From NCBI RefSeq assembly GCF_026162365.1, contig NZ_JAOANW010000017.1, positions 41,532 through 105,531 of the forward strand: a DNA stretch of 64,000 nt, given 5' to 3'. The notes below the pieces were generated by a model. The model made no database searches, had not been told where the DNA came from, and worked only from the letters and a program-made list of their open reading frames with translations. The stretch's first letter is position 1; each line of letters opens with the position of its first letter. The position numbers and the translations under genes were made by a program. Shown here piece by piece: positions 9,760 through 17,907 of this stretch. The stretch comes from Nitratireductor luteus (GTDB lineage Bacteria > Pseudomonadota > Alphaproteobacteria > Rhizobiales > Rhizobiaceae).

Positions 9760-10239
9760 TCAGAACCAGCGCCGAACTTTTTTCTGATAATCCCGATAAT
9801 GCTTGCCGAAGCGCTGCGCCAGATGCCGCTCTTCCGGGGCGATGGCCAGCTTGTGCGTCGCGAACGCGGCAGCGAAGCCGAAAGCCACGAACCACGCGTT
9901 GCCCATGATCAGCCCGATGGCCAATACGATCATCGTGTTGCTGAGATAAAGCGGGTTGCGGCTGAAGGCGAACGGCCCGCGCGTCACCAGATGCTCCGAT
10001 GCCCGGTGCGGCAGGACGGTTGTCCCCACCTTGCGCATCGCGCGGATGGCTGCGACGTCGATGGCTAACCCTGCCGCCACCATGAGCCAGCCCATGGCGA
10101 ACAGAAGATCGGAAAGCGGGCGGGGGAGCCATGGCACGGGGAGGAGAAAACCGGCGATGAGCGCGAGGCAGATGGCGGCGAGATAGATGATCGGCGGCCA
10201 GGGCAGTCGGCTGGGCGGTGCGTCGCGCGGGTCTGTCAT
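9760..10239 (-). CDS. Isoprenylcysteine carboxyl methyltransferase-like membrane protein
   Basis: A 159-residue protein with about four membrane segments and the C-terminal ICMT/PEMT signature: VTRGPFAFSRNPLYLSN (cofactor- and lipid-binding region) and, near the end, EERHLAQRFGKHYRDY with the conserved E and Y residues. Bacterial members are probable SAM-dependent lipid or small-molecule methyltransferases of unknown substrate. The ATG at 10239 is chosen over one five codons upstream because GGAGGAA lies just before it. Confidence 0.85.
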   Translation of the reverse strand: MTDPRDAPPSRLPWPPIIYLAAICLALIAGFLLPVPWLPRPLSDLLFAMGWLMVAAGLAIDVAAIRAMRKVGTTVLPHRASEHLVTRGPFAFSRNPLYLSNTMIVLAIGLIMGNAWFVAFGFAAAFATHKLAIAPEERHLAQRFGKHYRDYQKKVRRWF

Positions 10240-10326
10240 GGGCTTCCTCCGCATTGCCGTTCATTTCGCCGGCAATGATTGCGCCAGCAGCCATTGCTTC
10301 GCAACCCTGTTCGCTGTCGCTTCTGG

Positions 10327-10366
10327 GCATGATGCCGAAAAAGTCGGTTTTCGGAAAAGATCATGC
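10327..10366. repeat. Short intergenic palindrome (GCATGAT...ATCATGC family)
   Basis: GCATGATGCCGAAAAAGTC followed by GGTTTTCGGAAAAGATCATGC forms an imperfect hairpin. It resembles the element at 31126-31169 in both arms. It lies between the ICMT-like gene and the DUF1624 gene. Confidence 0.6.
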
Positions 10367-10407
10367 TGAAACAAACAAATGGATCAAGGTGACTGCTCGA
10401 CGTTACG

Positions 10408-11364
10408 TCACTGTGACCTGGCACAGAATGCAATCGTATCCTGCACCCAGCGTGTCGCCTCCTCGTCTTCCGCGCCGCGCGCCAGCACCTGCGTCCGCTC
10501 CGCCGCCCGGGCTTCCTCGACGATGCAGCCGCAATAGCTCTCGCACAGCGCTTGCTCACGGCTTTGCACGCACTGGTTCGTGCACATCCGCATGAAACCC
10601 GCTTCAACGTCGGCTGCATCCAGCGATGGTGGATAAAGTTGCGCCATGATCCAGACGCAGGAAATCAGCACCGGCTGGTGCACGAGATAGAAGGCCAGGC
10701 TGTGCCGCCCCGCCCATCCGAGCACCGGGATGCGTAAGCCAGGCCGCCACGCGGCCAGGCGGTCGATGAACCCGGTGGATTGAGCGACCTTGGCCGCGGC
10801 CATTCCAGATAGGACGGCGCCGAACCACGGAAAGATCGGTATGTAATCGTTGGAAGCCGGCACATTTCTCGACAGGCCGATCCACCACAGAACCGGCTGG
10901 TCGAGAAACGGCCAGTGCACATAATGCGGTGCGGCGACGACAAGGACCGCGAGCGCCGCCAGAAGCGTGGCGGGAAAGTGAAGGAGCAGAAGCCCGAGCA
11001 CACTCGCCACCGCAATATGGTGCAATATGCCGAAAAAGATGAATTGCTCCGGCATCAGCAACCACGTCACCAGGGAAATGGCCGCTGCCGCGCCCGCTAT
11101 CATGACGAGACGTTTGGCGAAGGGGCCAGCCTTGAACGAGCGCGCATGCGCCAGAACAAGGCTCACTCCCACCAGGAACAGGAAGGAGCTGGCGATGCAG
11201 CGCGCGAACAGCTTCCACCCGCCCGTCACCGATGTGAAAGGCTGGAGATAACCGAAGAATTCGAGATCCCAGGTAAAGTGATAGATGGCCATCGCCACCA
11301 GCGCGAGACCACGTGCGCCATCGATCGGTTCAATACGCCTGTGTTGTTCTGCTGCGGTCTGCAA
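10408..11364 (-). CDS. DUF1624 / heparan-alpha-glucosaminide N-acetyltransferase-like membrane protein with Cys-rich tail
   Basis: A 318-residue membrane protein beginning with the family signature RRIEPIDGARGLALVAMAIY and HFTWDLEFFGY, followed by about seven hydrophobic segments. Members are predicted membrane acyltransferases; the substrate is unknown. After the last membrane segment (HSLAFYLVHQPVLISCVWIM) there is a soluble tail of about 75 residues with a twin CX3C arrangement: C-x3-C, eight residues, C-x3-C, then another C one residue on. It starts at a TTG (11364) after a GGGGGC stretch, because no ATG precedes the conserved N-terminus; the start is only moderately certain. Confidence 0.8.
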   Translation of the reverse strand: MQTAAEQHRRIEPIDGARGLALVAMAIYHFTWDLEFFGYLQPFTSVTGGWKLFARCIASSFLFLVGVSLVLAHARSFKAGPFAKRLVMIAGAAAAISLVTWLLMPEQFIFFGILHHIAVASVLGLLLLHFPATLLAALAVLVVAAPHYVHWPFLDQPVLWWIGLSRNVPASNDYIPIFPWFGAVLSGMAAAKVAQSTGFIDRLAAWRPGLRIPVLGWAGRHSLAFYLVHQPVLISCVWIMAQLYPPSLDAADVEAGFMRMCTNQCVQSREQALCESYCGCIVEEARAAERTQVLARGAEDEEATRWVQDTIAFCARSQ

Positions 11365-11481
11365 TTCTTAGCCCCCGGACCCGCAAGCGATCCACGATCG
11401 CCGACGGTATTGACGGTAACGCCATCTCGATCAGATGGTTAACTGTTATTCGATATATCATTCAAGGATAAGGAAGGCGTT

Positions 11482-12312
11482 ATGAAGTTCATCGAGGCAA
11501 ACGGCGCGCGGATACCGGCGCTTGGCCTTGGGACCTGGACCTTGGCCGGGGCCACCTGTGCTGATCTCGTGTTGAGCGCGATCGAGACCGGCTACACGCA
11601 CATCGACACCGCTGCCATGTATGAAAACGAGGAGGATGTCGGCCGTGCCGTCGAGCGTTCAGGGGCAAGGCGCGCCGATCTCTTCGTCACCACAAAGGTC
11701 TGGTGGACCGATCTTGCGCCTGATGATCTGCTGCGATCGGCCCGGCACAGCCTCGAGCGGTTGAAGCTGGAATACCTGGATCTGCTGCTGATCCACTGGC
11801 CCAACCCCGCCGTCCCCCTTCAGGACAGCATCGAAGCCCTCAACGAGGCGCAGCGGTCGGGCCTGACCCGCCATATCGGCGTTTCCAATTTCCCGACAGA
11901 TCTGCTTGCCAGGGCCGTTGCATGCTCAGCCGCGCCGCTTGTCGCCAACCAGGTCGAGCATCATCCCTATATCGACCAGACCAAGGTGCATCAGGCCTGC
12001 CGCAGCCATGGCATGGCCATGATATCCTACTGTCCGCTGGCACGGGGTGGGGGGCTCTTTGGCGAACCGGCGGTCGTTGCGGCTGCCAAGGCCCATGCCA
12101 GGTCGCCCGCCCAGATCGTGTTGCGCTGGCACGTGCAGCAGGATGGCATCGGTGTGATCCCACGCACTACAAAGGCCGAGCGACTCGCGGAGAACGCCGC
12201 GGTTTTCGACTTTGCGCTGAGCGAGGGTGAAATGGCGTCCATAAGCGCGCTGACCCGGGCGAATCAACGCATTTGCGACTACGGCTTCTCGCCCCGCTGG
12301 GACGCACCATAG
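11482..12312 (+). CDS. Aldo/keto reductase (2,5-diketo-D-gluconate reductase type)
   Basis: A cytoplasmic NADPH-dependent carbonyl reductase of 276 residues, standard length for the DkgA/DkgB group. The catalytic tetrad is visible: Asp and Tyr in HIDTAAMYENE, Lys in LFVTTKVWW and His in LLLIHWPNP. The C-terminal cofactor-binding stretch GVIPRTTKAERLAENAAVF is present. The ATG at 11482 has AAGGAAG upstream. It is divergent from the DUF1624 gene. The substrate cannot be assigned from sequence. Confidence 0.92.
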   Translation: MKFIEANGARIPALGLGTWTLAGATCADLVLSAIETGYTHIDTAAMYENEEDVGRAVERSGARRADLFVTTKVWWTDLAPDDLLRSARHSLERLKLEYLDLLLIHWPNPAVPLQDSIEALNEAQRSGLTRHIGVSNFPTDLLARAVACSAAPLVANQVEHHPYIDQTKVHQACRSHGMAMISYCPLARGGGLFGEPAVVAAAKAHARSPAQIVLRWHVQQDGIGVIPRTTKAERLAENAAVFDFALSEGEMASISALTRANQRICDYGFSPRWDAP

Positions 12313-12496
12313 ATGGGAAACCTGCCACCAGTCGCATCCGGCCTCTCTCTGCACGGAATCCGTGTAGTTAACCCTGCGTTAGCTTGCATATACTATTGTT
12401 TCCCTTCGAACGATCGGGTAATGGCTGCCGCGGGGACCGGTGGCCGCTTCGATGCATGATATCGCGCCGCGGCGTTGGCAGTTCGAGCGGAGGGTT

Positions 12497-13579
12497 ATGG
12501 GGCGCATGTTGCAGACCGCGAGTGTGCAGGAGGGCAATCCCGACATCGCAGCCTCTATTGCGGCGACGATGCGCAGGATGGGAGTCATGGGGCTCCCGCG
12601 CAACTATGAGTTGTTCTACGAGGTCATGACTGGATCGATCCGCGAATTGTCCGACGAGTTCGCCGCTCTCGGCAGCAGGCCCGCCCAGGCAGCGCTCGAT
12701 GCACTCTCGCGGAAATATTTTGCCCAGAGCAGTCGTCACGCAATCGTCGAGAACGCGCAGGAACAGATTGCCGTGCGGGCAGAGGAAATCCTCACGCTAC
12801 TGGGCCGCGAGCAAAGCTCGCTTGAGAAGTTCGGGCTCATCCTCGGCCAGACGTCCGGCGGGCTGGACAGCCGCCATGCCATGTCTCGCGAGCTCCTGCA
12901 AAGGGTCGTCGGCATCATGGCAACCGCTACCCAGACCACGCTGGATCAGGGCAAGCAGATCACCAAGGCGATGGTCGAAAAGACCGAGGAACTGGAAAAG
13001 GTCAGGTCCAAGCTCGAGCAGTACAAGAAGCTGGCCGATACCGACCCGCTGACCCGTATCTGGAATCGGCGGGCCTTCGACCGCAAGCTGGCGGAAATCT
13101 TCACCGACGAGCGCTCGGTCATGTTCCATTCGCTGGTTCTTGCCGATATCGACGGTTTCAAGGCCTTCAACGACCGCTACGGCCATCCGGTCGGCGACCG
13201 GATATTGCAGATGGTGGCGCAGATTATCCAGAAGAAGAGCGGCTCCAACAGTTTCTGCGCCCGCACGGGCGGCGAGGAATTCGCCATCATCTTCGATGGT
13301 CTGTCGGAGGATGTGACTTTCAATGTCGCCGACGCCGTGCGCACTGCCATTGCCGAGGCGGAATTCGCGATTGGCGCGTCGTCGAATAATTTCGGCCCCA
13401 TCAGCATTTCGATGGGCATGTGCATGGCTTCCGACGCGGCCGACGGCGATGATCTGTATGTCAAGGCCGACCGGGCTCTCTATTCCTCCAAGGTCGGTGG
13501 TCGCGACCGTCTTACCCGCTTCTCAAAGATTGCACAGGGAAAGCTGACCAAGAACTGGCTGCTTTACCGCAGCGAGTAG
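12497..13579 (+). CDS. Diguanylate cyclase (GGDEF domain)
   Basis: Predicted to make c-di-GMP from two GTP. An N-terminal helical domain of about 160 residues and a coiled-coil linker (EKTEELEKVRSKLEQYKKL) precede a C-terminal GGDEF domain starting at ADTDPLTRIWNRRAFD. The metal-binding DIDGFKAFNDRYGH and the active-site variant GGEEF (in ARTGGEEFAIIF) are intact, so activity is expected. The product-inhibition I-site RxxD is absent: the aligned residues are G and S. No membrane segment or known sensor domain is visible. The ATG at 12497 follows GCGGAGGG at short spacing; in-frame starts at 12440 (GTG) and 12452 are possible. Confidence 0.88.
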   Translation: MGRMLQTASVQEGNPDIAASIAATMRRMGVMGLPRNYELFYEVMTGSIRELSDEFAALGSRPAQAALDALSRKYFAQSSRHAIVENAQEQIAVRAEEILTLLGREQSSLEKFGLILGQTSGGLDSRHAMSRELLQRVVGIMATATQTTLDQGKQITKAMVEKTEELEKVRSKLEQYKKLADTDPLTRIWNRRAFDRKLAEIFTDERSVMFHSLVLADIDGFKAFNDRYGHPVGDRILQMVAQIIQKKSGSNSFCARTGGEEFAIIFDGLSEDVTFNVADAVRTAIAEAEFAIGASSNNFGPISISMGMCMASDAADGDDLYVKADRALYSSKVGGRDRLTRFSKIAQGKLTKNWLLYRSE

Positions 13580-13651
13580 AGCATCTGCCAGGATTGCCTT
13601 TTTTCGCCGCAATTGTATCGGAACCCTGCGCCTCGGTTCGTTAAACGATAC

Positions 13652-13714
13652 CGTAAGCCGTTGAATTCACGCATCGTGTTCTCCGAAAATCGATTCCGAT
13701 TCTTCGATCGATGC
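13652..13714 (-). repeat. Dispersed intergenic repeat, family A (copy 1)
   Basis: On the minus strand it reads GCATCGATCGAAGAATCGG, then a short AATCGATTTTCGG segment, then CACGATGCG and a tail towards AACGGCTTAC. The copies at 30608, 57307 and 58730 share the same order of segments. The GCATCG...CGATGC ends can pair to form a stem. Confidence 0.75.
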
Positions 13715-13782
13715 TGTAGAACGGCGGCAGGGGCGATGAATACGCAGCCGGATTGCCGGCTCTCAGGAGAGGATAGGATTTC

Positions 13783-14445
13783 ATGTTGAAGAAGATTGTG
13801 GCTGTCACCGTCATTGCCGGGTTTGCTGCCGGCTGTGTCACCTCGACCGATCCCTATACGGGCCAGCAGAAGATTTCGAACACGGCAGGCGGGGCGGCCT
13901 TGGGGGCGCTCGCAGGCGCGGGCGCGGGCCTTCTGGCCGGTGGCGACGACCGCCGTAACGCCTTGATCGGCGCCGGCATCGGGGCGCTCGCCGGCGGTTC
14001 GATCGGTGCCTATATGGACCAGCAGGAAGCCCAGTTGCGCGGCCAGCTCCAGGGCACCGGCGTCAGCGTCACGCGCCAGGGCGACTACATCGTCCTCAAT
14101 ATGCCGTCGAACATCACATTCACCACCGATTCGGCTTCGATCCAGCCCGCCTTCTATCCGACACTCAATTCCGTCGCTCTGGTCCTGAAGAAGTACAACC
14201 AGACCTTGGTCGACGTGTACGGGCATACCGATTCGACCGGCTCCGACCAGCATAATCTGGATCTGTCCAGGCGCCGTGCGGCTTCGGTCGCCGACTATCT
14301 CGTCGCGCAGGGCACATCCGGCCAGCGCTTTGCTGTGATCGGCGTCGGCGAGGCCCAGCCCATCGCCTCCAACGCGACGCCCGAAGGCCGGGCACAGAAC
14401 CGCCGCGTTGAAATCCGCCTCTCGCCGCTGCGCGCGGCCGGCTGA
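13783..14445 (+). CDS. OmpA-family lipoprotein with glycine zipper (YiaD-like)
   Basis: An outer-membrane lipoprotein expected to bind peptidoglycan. The signal sequence MLKKIVAVTVIAGFAAGC ends in a lipobox with acylated Cys18. Residues 35-80 form a Gly-zipper region (GGAALGALAGAGAGLLAGG, then GAGIGALAGGSIGAY). The C-terminal OmpA domain (about 105-215) includes VDVYGHTDSTGS and NLDLSRRRAASVADYL, the peptidoglycan-binding motif with Asp and Arg in place, and ends NRRVEIRL. An AGGAGAGGA site precedes the ATG. It resembles E. coli YiaD by architecture. Confidence 0.92.
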   Translation: MLKKIVAVTVIAGFAAGCVTSTDPYTGQQKISNTAGGAALGALAGAGAGLLAGGDDRRNALIGAGIGALAGGSIGAYMDQQEAQLRGQLQGTGVSVTRQGDYIVLNMPSNITFTTDSASIQPAFYPTLNSVALVLKKYNQTLVDVYGHTDSTGSDQHNLDLSRRRAASVADYLVAQGTSGQRFAVIGVGEAQPIASNATPEGRAQNRRVEIRLSPLRAAG

Positions 14446-14503
14446 TTCCGGCAGCATCGGCGACAGGGCGCTGGTGCTGTAGGCGCGGCGGCGTTCGTCG
14501 CCG

Positions 14504-15421
14504 CTACACCGAAAGCGAAGCTGCAATGCGCGCCGCCAGGCGCGCATTGTTTTTCACCAGCGCGATATTGGTCTGAAGACTTCTGCCGCCGGACAGTTCG
14601 AGGATGCGGCCAAGCAGATAGGGTGTCACGGCCTTGCCGGCAACACCGGCCCCTTGCGCATCGGCTTGGGCCTGCGCGATGAACCCTTCCATGACATCGG
14701 CGGCGATCTCGTCCGCCTTCGGCACCGGATTGGCAATCAGCATGCCACCGCCGATGCCGAGCCTGTCGCGCATGCGCTGGAAATCGGCGATGCCCTCCGC
14801 CGTGTCCAGCCGCAGCGGAGCCGGCGCTGTGGAACGGCGCGACCAGAAGGCGGGCACGACATCGCTGCCATAGGCGACGACCGGCACGCCCCGCGTCTCC
14901 AGCACTTCCAGCGTCTTTGGGATGTCCAGGATCGCCTTCGGACCGGCCGAAACCACGATGACCGGCGTGCGCGCCAGTTCGTCCAGATCGGCCGATATGT
15001 CGAAGCTCGTCTCCGCTCCCTTGTGGACACCGCCGATGCCGCCCGTGGCGAACACGCGGATGCCCGCCATCCGCGCCCCGATCATGGTGGCGGCGACGGT
15101 CGTGCCGCCGGTAAGGCCCTGCGCCATCGCAAAGGCAAGGTCCGCGCGCGACAATTTGAGCGCGTCCGTCGTTTGCGCCAGCTTCATCCGCGCCTCAGTG
15201 GCAAGGCCGACCTTGAGCCGCCCATCGATCACGGCGATCGTGGCCGGCACCGCGCCTTCCGCCTCGATGATGGCTTCGACCTCCGCCGCCATGGCCTCGT
15301 TCTGGGGGAAAGGCATTCCATGGGTGATGATGGTGCTTTCCAGCGCTACCACGGGCCGCCCCGCTTTCAGGGCTTCCGCAACGGGCGCATGAACATCCAT
15401 CAGGTCTTCGGGAACGGGCAT
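14504..15421 (-). CDS. psuG: Pseudouridine-5'-phosphate glycosidase
   Basis: Cleaves pseudouridine 5'-phosphate to uracil and ribose 5-phosphate, the second step of pseudouridine breakdown. The 305-residue protein has the family signature ALESTIITHGMPFPQN near the N-terminus, the catalytic Lys in GGIGGVHKGAE, and phosphate-binding VVSAGPKAILDIPKTLE. A CGGAG site precedes the ATG at 15421. The kinase gene lies 20 bp upstream on the same strand, so the pair forms a psuK-psuG catabolic unit. Confidence 0.94.
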   Translation of the reverse strand: MPVPEDLMDVHAPVAEALKAGRPVVALESTIITHGMPFPQNEAMAAEVEAIIEAEGAVPATIAVIDGRLKVGLATEARMKLAQTTDALKLSRADLAFAMAQGLTGGTTVAATMIGARMAGIRVFATGGIGGVHKGAETSFDISADLDELARTPVIVVSAGPKAILDIPKTLEVLETRGVPVVAYGSDVVPAFWSRRSTAPAPLRLDTAEGIADFQRMRDRLGIGGGMLIANPVPKADEIAADVMEGFIAQAQADAQGAGVAGKAVTPYLLGRILELSGGRSLQTNIALVKNNARLAARIAASLSV

Positions 15422-15441
15422 GGGAACTCCGATTGGTATGG

Positions 15442-16389
15442 TTAGTCTAGCTGCACGGCTGCGGGCACGCGGGCAAGCGCTTGTTCGAAGAAATCTTCCC
15501 GCAGGACGGGCGCGGCTTGTGACGCTTCAAGGGCAAGGCCGGCCGCCGCGATACCTTCCCGAACGGCCCCGGGAAAGCTCTTGCCATTCATCAGGGCCGC
15601 CGCCGTCGCTCCCGCCAGCGCATCGCCGGCCCCGGTGACGTCGGCGATATGGTAAAGCGGCGGCACCTCGAAGCGCCAGCGCTGGCCGGCCTGGAAACCG
15701 ATCGCCGGCCTCGATCCGGACGTGATGACGCCGCCTTTCAAGCCCAGCGCCGAAAGCGCCTCCGCCAGTTCTTCCAGTCCCGCCGCCTCGGCAAGACCCG
15801 TAAGCCGCAGGGCTTCTCTTCTGTTCATGAACAGGCAGGAGACCCGTTCCAGCACCGGCGCGAAGCGCACCACCTTGGCGGGCGAGACGGCGATGGCGAA
15901 AAGTGGCTTATCCACGCTGGCCGCGCAAAGGCGCAGGATCGCTTCTTCGGGCAGGTTGGCATCGCACAGGACCGCATCGGCGCCGGCCGCGGCGTCCCTT
16001 ATCTTACGCCGGCGCATCTGCTTGCCGAAGGCGGCCTCATAGAGTTCCATGTCGGCCAGGCCGGTGATGAGATCGCCCTTGGCGGTCAGGATCGCCGTAT
16101 AGCTAGGGGTCGCGCGGTCCATATAGGTTGCAGACAAGTCTTCGATGCCCGCCGCCGCCACCGCTTCTTCCACGTTTCTCCCGGCAAGGTCGCCGCCCCG
16201 CAGCGAAAAAAGCGCGCCGCGCACCCCGCGCTGGACAGCCATGCTCAGGGCATTGAAGGCTCCGCCGCCGACATCCTCGCGCATCGCTCCGGGGTTGGAG
16301 GCTTCCGCAATGTGGTCGTCGCGTACGCGGCCGCGTCGGTCGAGATGTGCGCCGCCGACGGCGAGGAGCAACGGGTTCGTCATCGTCAT
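15442..16389 (-). CDS. psuK: PfkB-family kinase, probable pseudouridine kinase
   Basis: Probably phosphorylates pseudouridine at the 5' position with ATP. The 315-residue PfkB/ribokinase fold shows the N-terminal substrate region GGAHLDRRG, VGGGAFNALSMAVQRG, and the C-terminal signature ADVTGAGDALAGA with the catalytic Asp. Function is assigned from the immediate neighbour psuG, because the PfkB family alone does not fix the substrate. An ATG two codons downstream (16383) is an equally good start. Confidence 0.87.
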   Translation of the reverse strand: MTMTNPLLLAVGGAHLDRRGRVRDDHIAEASNPGAMREDVGGGAFNALSMAVQRGVRGALFSLRGGDLAGRNVEEAVAAAGIEDLSATYMDRATPSYTAILTAKGDLITGLADMELYEAAFGKQMRRRKIRDAAAGADAVLCDANLPEEAILRLCAASVDKPLFAIAVSPAKVVRFAPVLERVSCLFMNRREALRLTGLAEAAGLEELAEALSALGLKGGVITSGSRPAIGFQAGQRWRFEVPPLYHIADVTGAGDALAGATAAALMNGKSFPGAVREGIAAAGLALEASQAAPVLREDFFEQALARVPAAVQLD

Positions 16390-16542
16390 GCTTCCGGTCC
16401 GCTCGAATCGCCCTTGCGCGCTAGTGGCCTGCCCGAACGGGGGGAGCGAAAATTCCGGTAACCGGCCGTTCCGTGCCGGGATATCTGGAATAAACTGGGA
16501 ACAAAAATGAATTAATATTTAAAAACAGCATGTTAATTCCTA

Positions 16543-16571
16543 TTGCAAAATGAGAACAAAGCATGTACATA
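16543..16571 (+). promoter_or_regulatory. recA promoter with embedded alphaproteobacterial SOS (LexA) box
   Basis: A -35 TTGCAA (16543-16548) and -10 TACATA (16566-16571) are separated by 17 bp. The spacer and the -10 carry GAAC-N7-GTAC (16554-16568), one mismatch from the alphaproteobacterial LexA box GAAC-N7-GAAC. Placement across the promoter core fits repression by LexA. The resulting leader is about 50 nt. Confidence 0.7.
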
Positions 16572-16627
16572 AAAATAACCTGTATTGGCCGCCGAGGCCT
16601 CCATTGACGACGAAGGGGTGTTGTATC

Positions 16628-17728
16628 ATGGCTCAGAATTCATTGCGGCTGGTAGAGGAAAAATCGGTGGATAAAACCAAGGCATTGGACGCGGCGCTTT
16701 CGCAGATCGAGCGTGCTTTCGGCAAGGGTTCGATCATGCGGCTGGGCGCTAACGACAAGGTCGTCGAGATCGAGACTATTTCCACCGGCTCCCTTGGCCT
16801 GGACATCGCATTGGGCGTGGGCGGCCTGCCGCGCGGCCGCATCATCGAGATTTACGGACCGGAGAGCTCGGGCAAGACCACGCTTGCCCTGCACGCCGTT
16901 GCCGAGGCGCAGAAGAAGGGCGGCATTTGCGGCTTCGTCGATGCCGAGCATGCGCTGGACCCGGTCTATGCGCGCAAGCTGGGCGTCAATCTTGAAGACC
17001 TCCTGATTTCCCAGCCCGATACGGGCGAGCAGGCGCTGGAGATTTGCGACACACTGGTGCGCTCGGGCGCGCTCGATATCATCGTCATCGATTCGGTCGC
17101 CGCGCTGACGCCGCGCGCCGAGATCGAGGGAGAGATGGGCGATTCCCTGCCGGGCATGCAGGCCAGGCTGATGAGTCAGGCCCTGCGCAAGCTGACGGCC
17201 TCCATCTCGCGTTCCAACACGATGGTCATCTTCATTAACCAGATACGCATGAAGATCGGCGTCATGTTCGGTTCGCCGGAGACGACGACGGGCGGCAATG
17301 CGCTGAAATTCTACGCCTCGGTCCGTCTCGATATCCGCCGCATCGGCTCGGTCAAGGATCGTGACGAGGTGGTCGGCAACCAGACCCGGGTGAAAGTGGT
17401 CAAGAACAAGCTGGCGCCACCCTTCAAGCAGGTCGAATTCGACATCATGTACGGCGAGGGCGTGTCCAAGCTTGGCGAATTGGTCGATTTGGGCGTCAAG
17501 GCCGGCGTGGTGGAGAAATCCGGCGCCTGGTTCTCCTATAATTCGCAGCGCCTCGGCCAGGGCCGCGAGAACGCCAAGCAGTTCCTGCGCGAAAATCCGG
17601 AGACGGCGGCCGAGATCGAATTGTCATTGCGGCAGAATGCGGGCCTCATCGCCGAGCGGTTCCTTGAGGATGGCGGCCCCGGCGAACAGAATGATGAGGC
17701 ACCCGAAGGCAACGCCGCGGAAGGTTGA
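16628..17728 (+). CDS. recA: Recombinase RecA
   Basis: DNA strand-exchange ATPase and LexA co-protease. The 366-residue protein begins [20 protein letters not shown]; the longer frame starting at 16550 overlaps the promoter and is rejected. Walker A is [13 protein letters not shown], Walker B is [12 protein letters not shown], and the L2 DNA-binding loop region includes [20 protein letters not shown]. The acidic C-terminal tail ([16 protein letters not shown]) is usual. It stands alone, preceded by a SOS promoter and followed by a strong terminator. Confidence 0.98.
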   Translation: MAQNSLRLVEEKSVDKTKALDAALSQIERAFGKGSIMRLGANDKVVEIETISTGSLGLDIALGVGGLPRGRIIEIYGPESSGKTTLALHAVAEAQKKGGICGFVDAEHALDPVYARKLGVNLEDLLISQPDTGEQALEICDTLVRSGALDIIVIDSVAALTPRAEIEGEMGDSLPGMQARLMSQALRKLTASISRSNTMVIFINQIRMKIGVMFGSPETTTGGNALKFYASVRLDIRRIGSVKDRDEVVGNQTRVKVVKNKLAPPFKQVEFDIMYGEGVSKLGELVDLGVKAGVVEKSGAWFSYNSQRLGQGRENAKQFLRENPETAAEIELSLRQNAGLIAERFLEDGGPGEQNDEAPEGNAAEG

Positions 17729-17762
17729 GACGCTTCGCAATCTGCTTCGACCTGATAGGGAG

Positions 17763-17790
17763 CGCCGCCGGCTGATGCCGGCGGCGTTTT
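17763..17790 (+). terminator. Rho-independent terminator of recA
   Basis: A perfect 10-bp stem CGCCGCCGGC / GCCGGCGGCG with loop TGAT, followed by TTTT then CC and TTTT. It lies 34 bp after the recA stop. Confidence 0.88.
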
Positions 17791-17907
17791 CCTTTTACGG
17801 TCCGGTGCGCAGCCCAGTGCTGATTTCTGGACAGGCAGGGGCGTGAACGCTAAAAGGCAGCTTCCGTTTCCCGCCCTTTCGGCGGGCTCTCTCGCAAGGG
17901 CAAATAC

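Noticed and set aside
16550..16627. Longer recA start
   Set aside because: The ATG at 16550 lies in the promoter spacer, and the extra residues have no RecA character.
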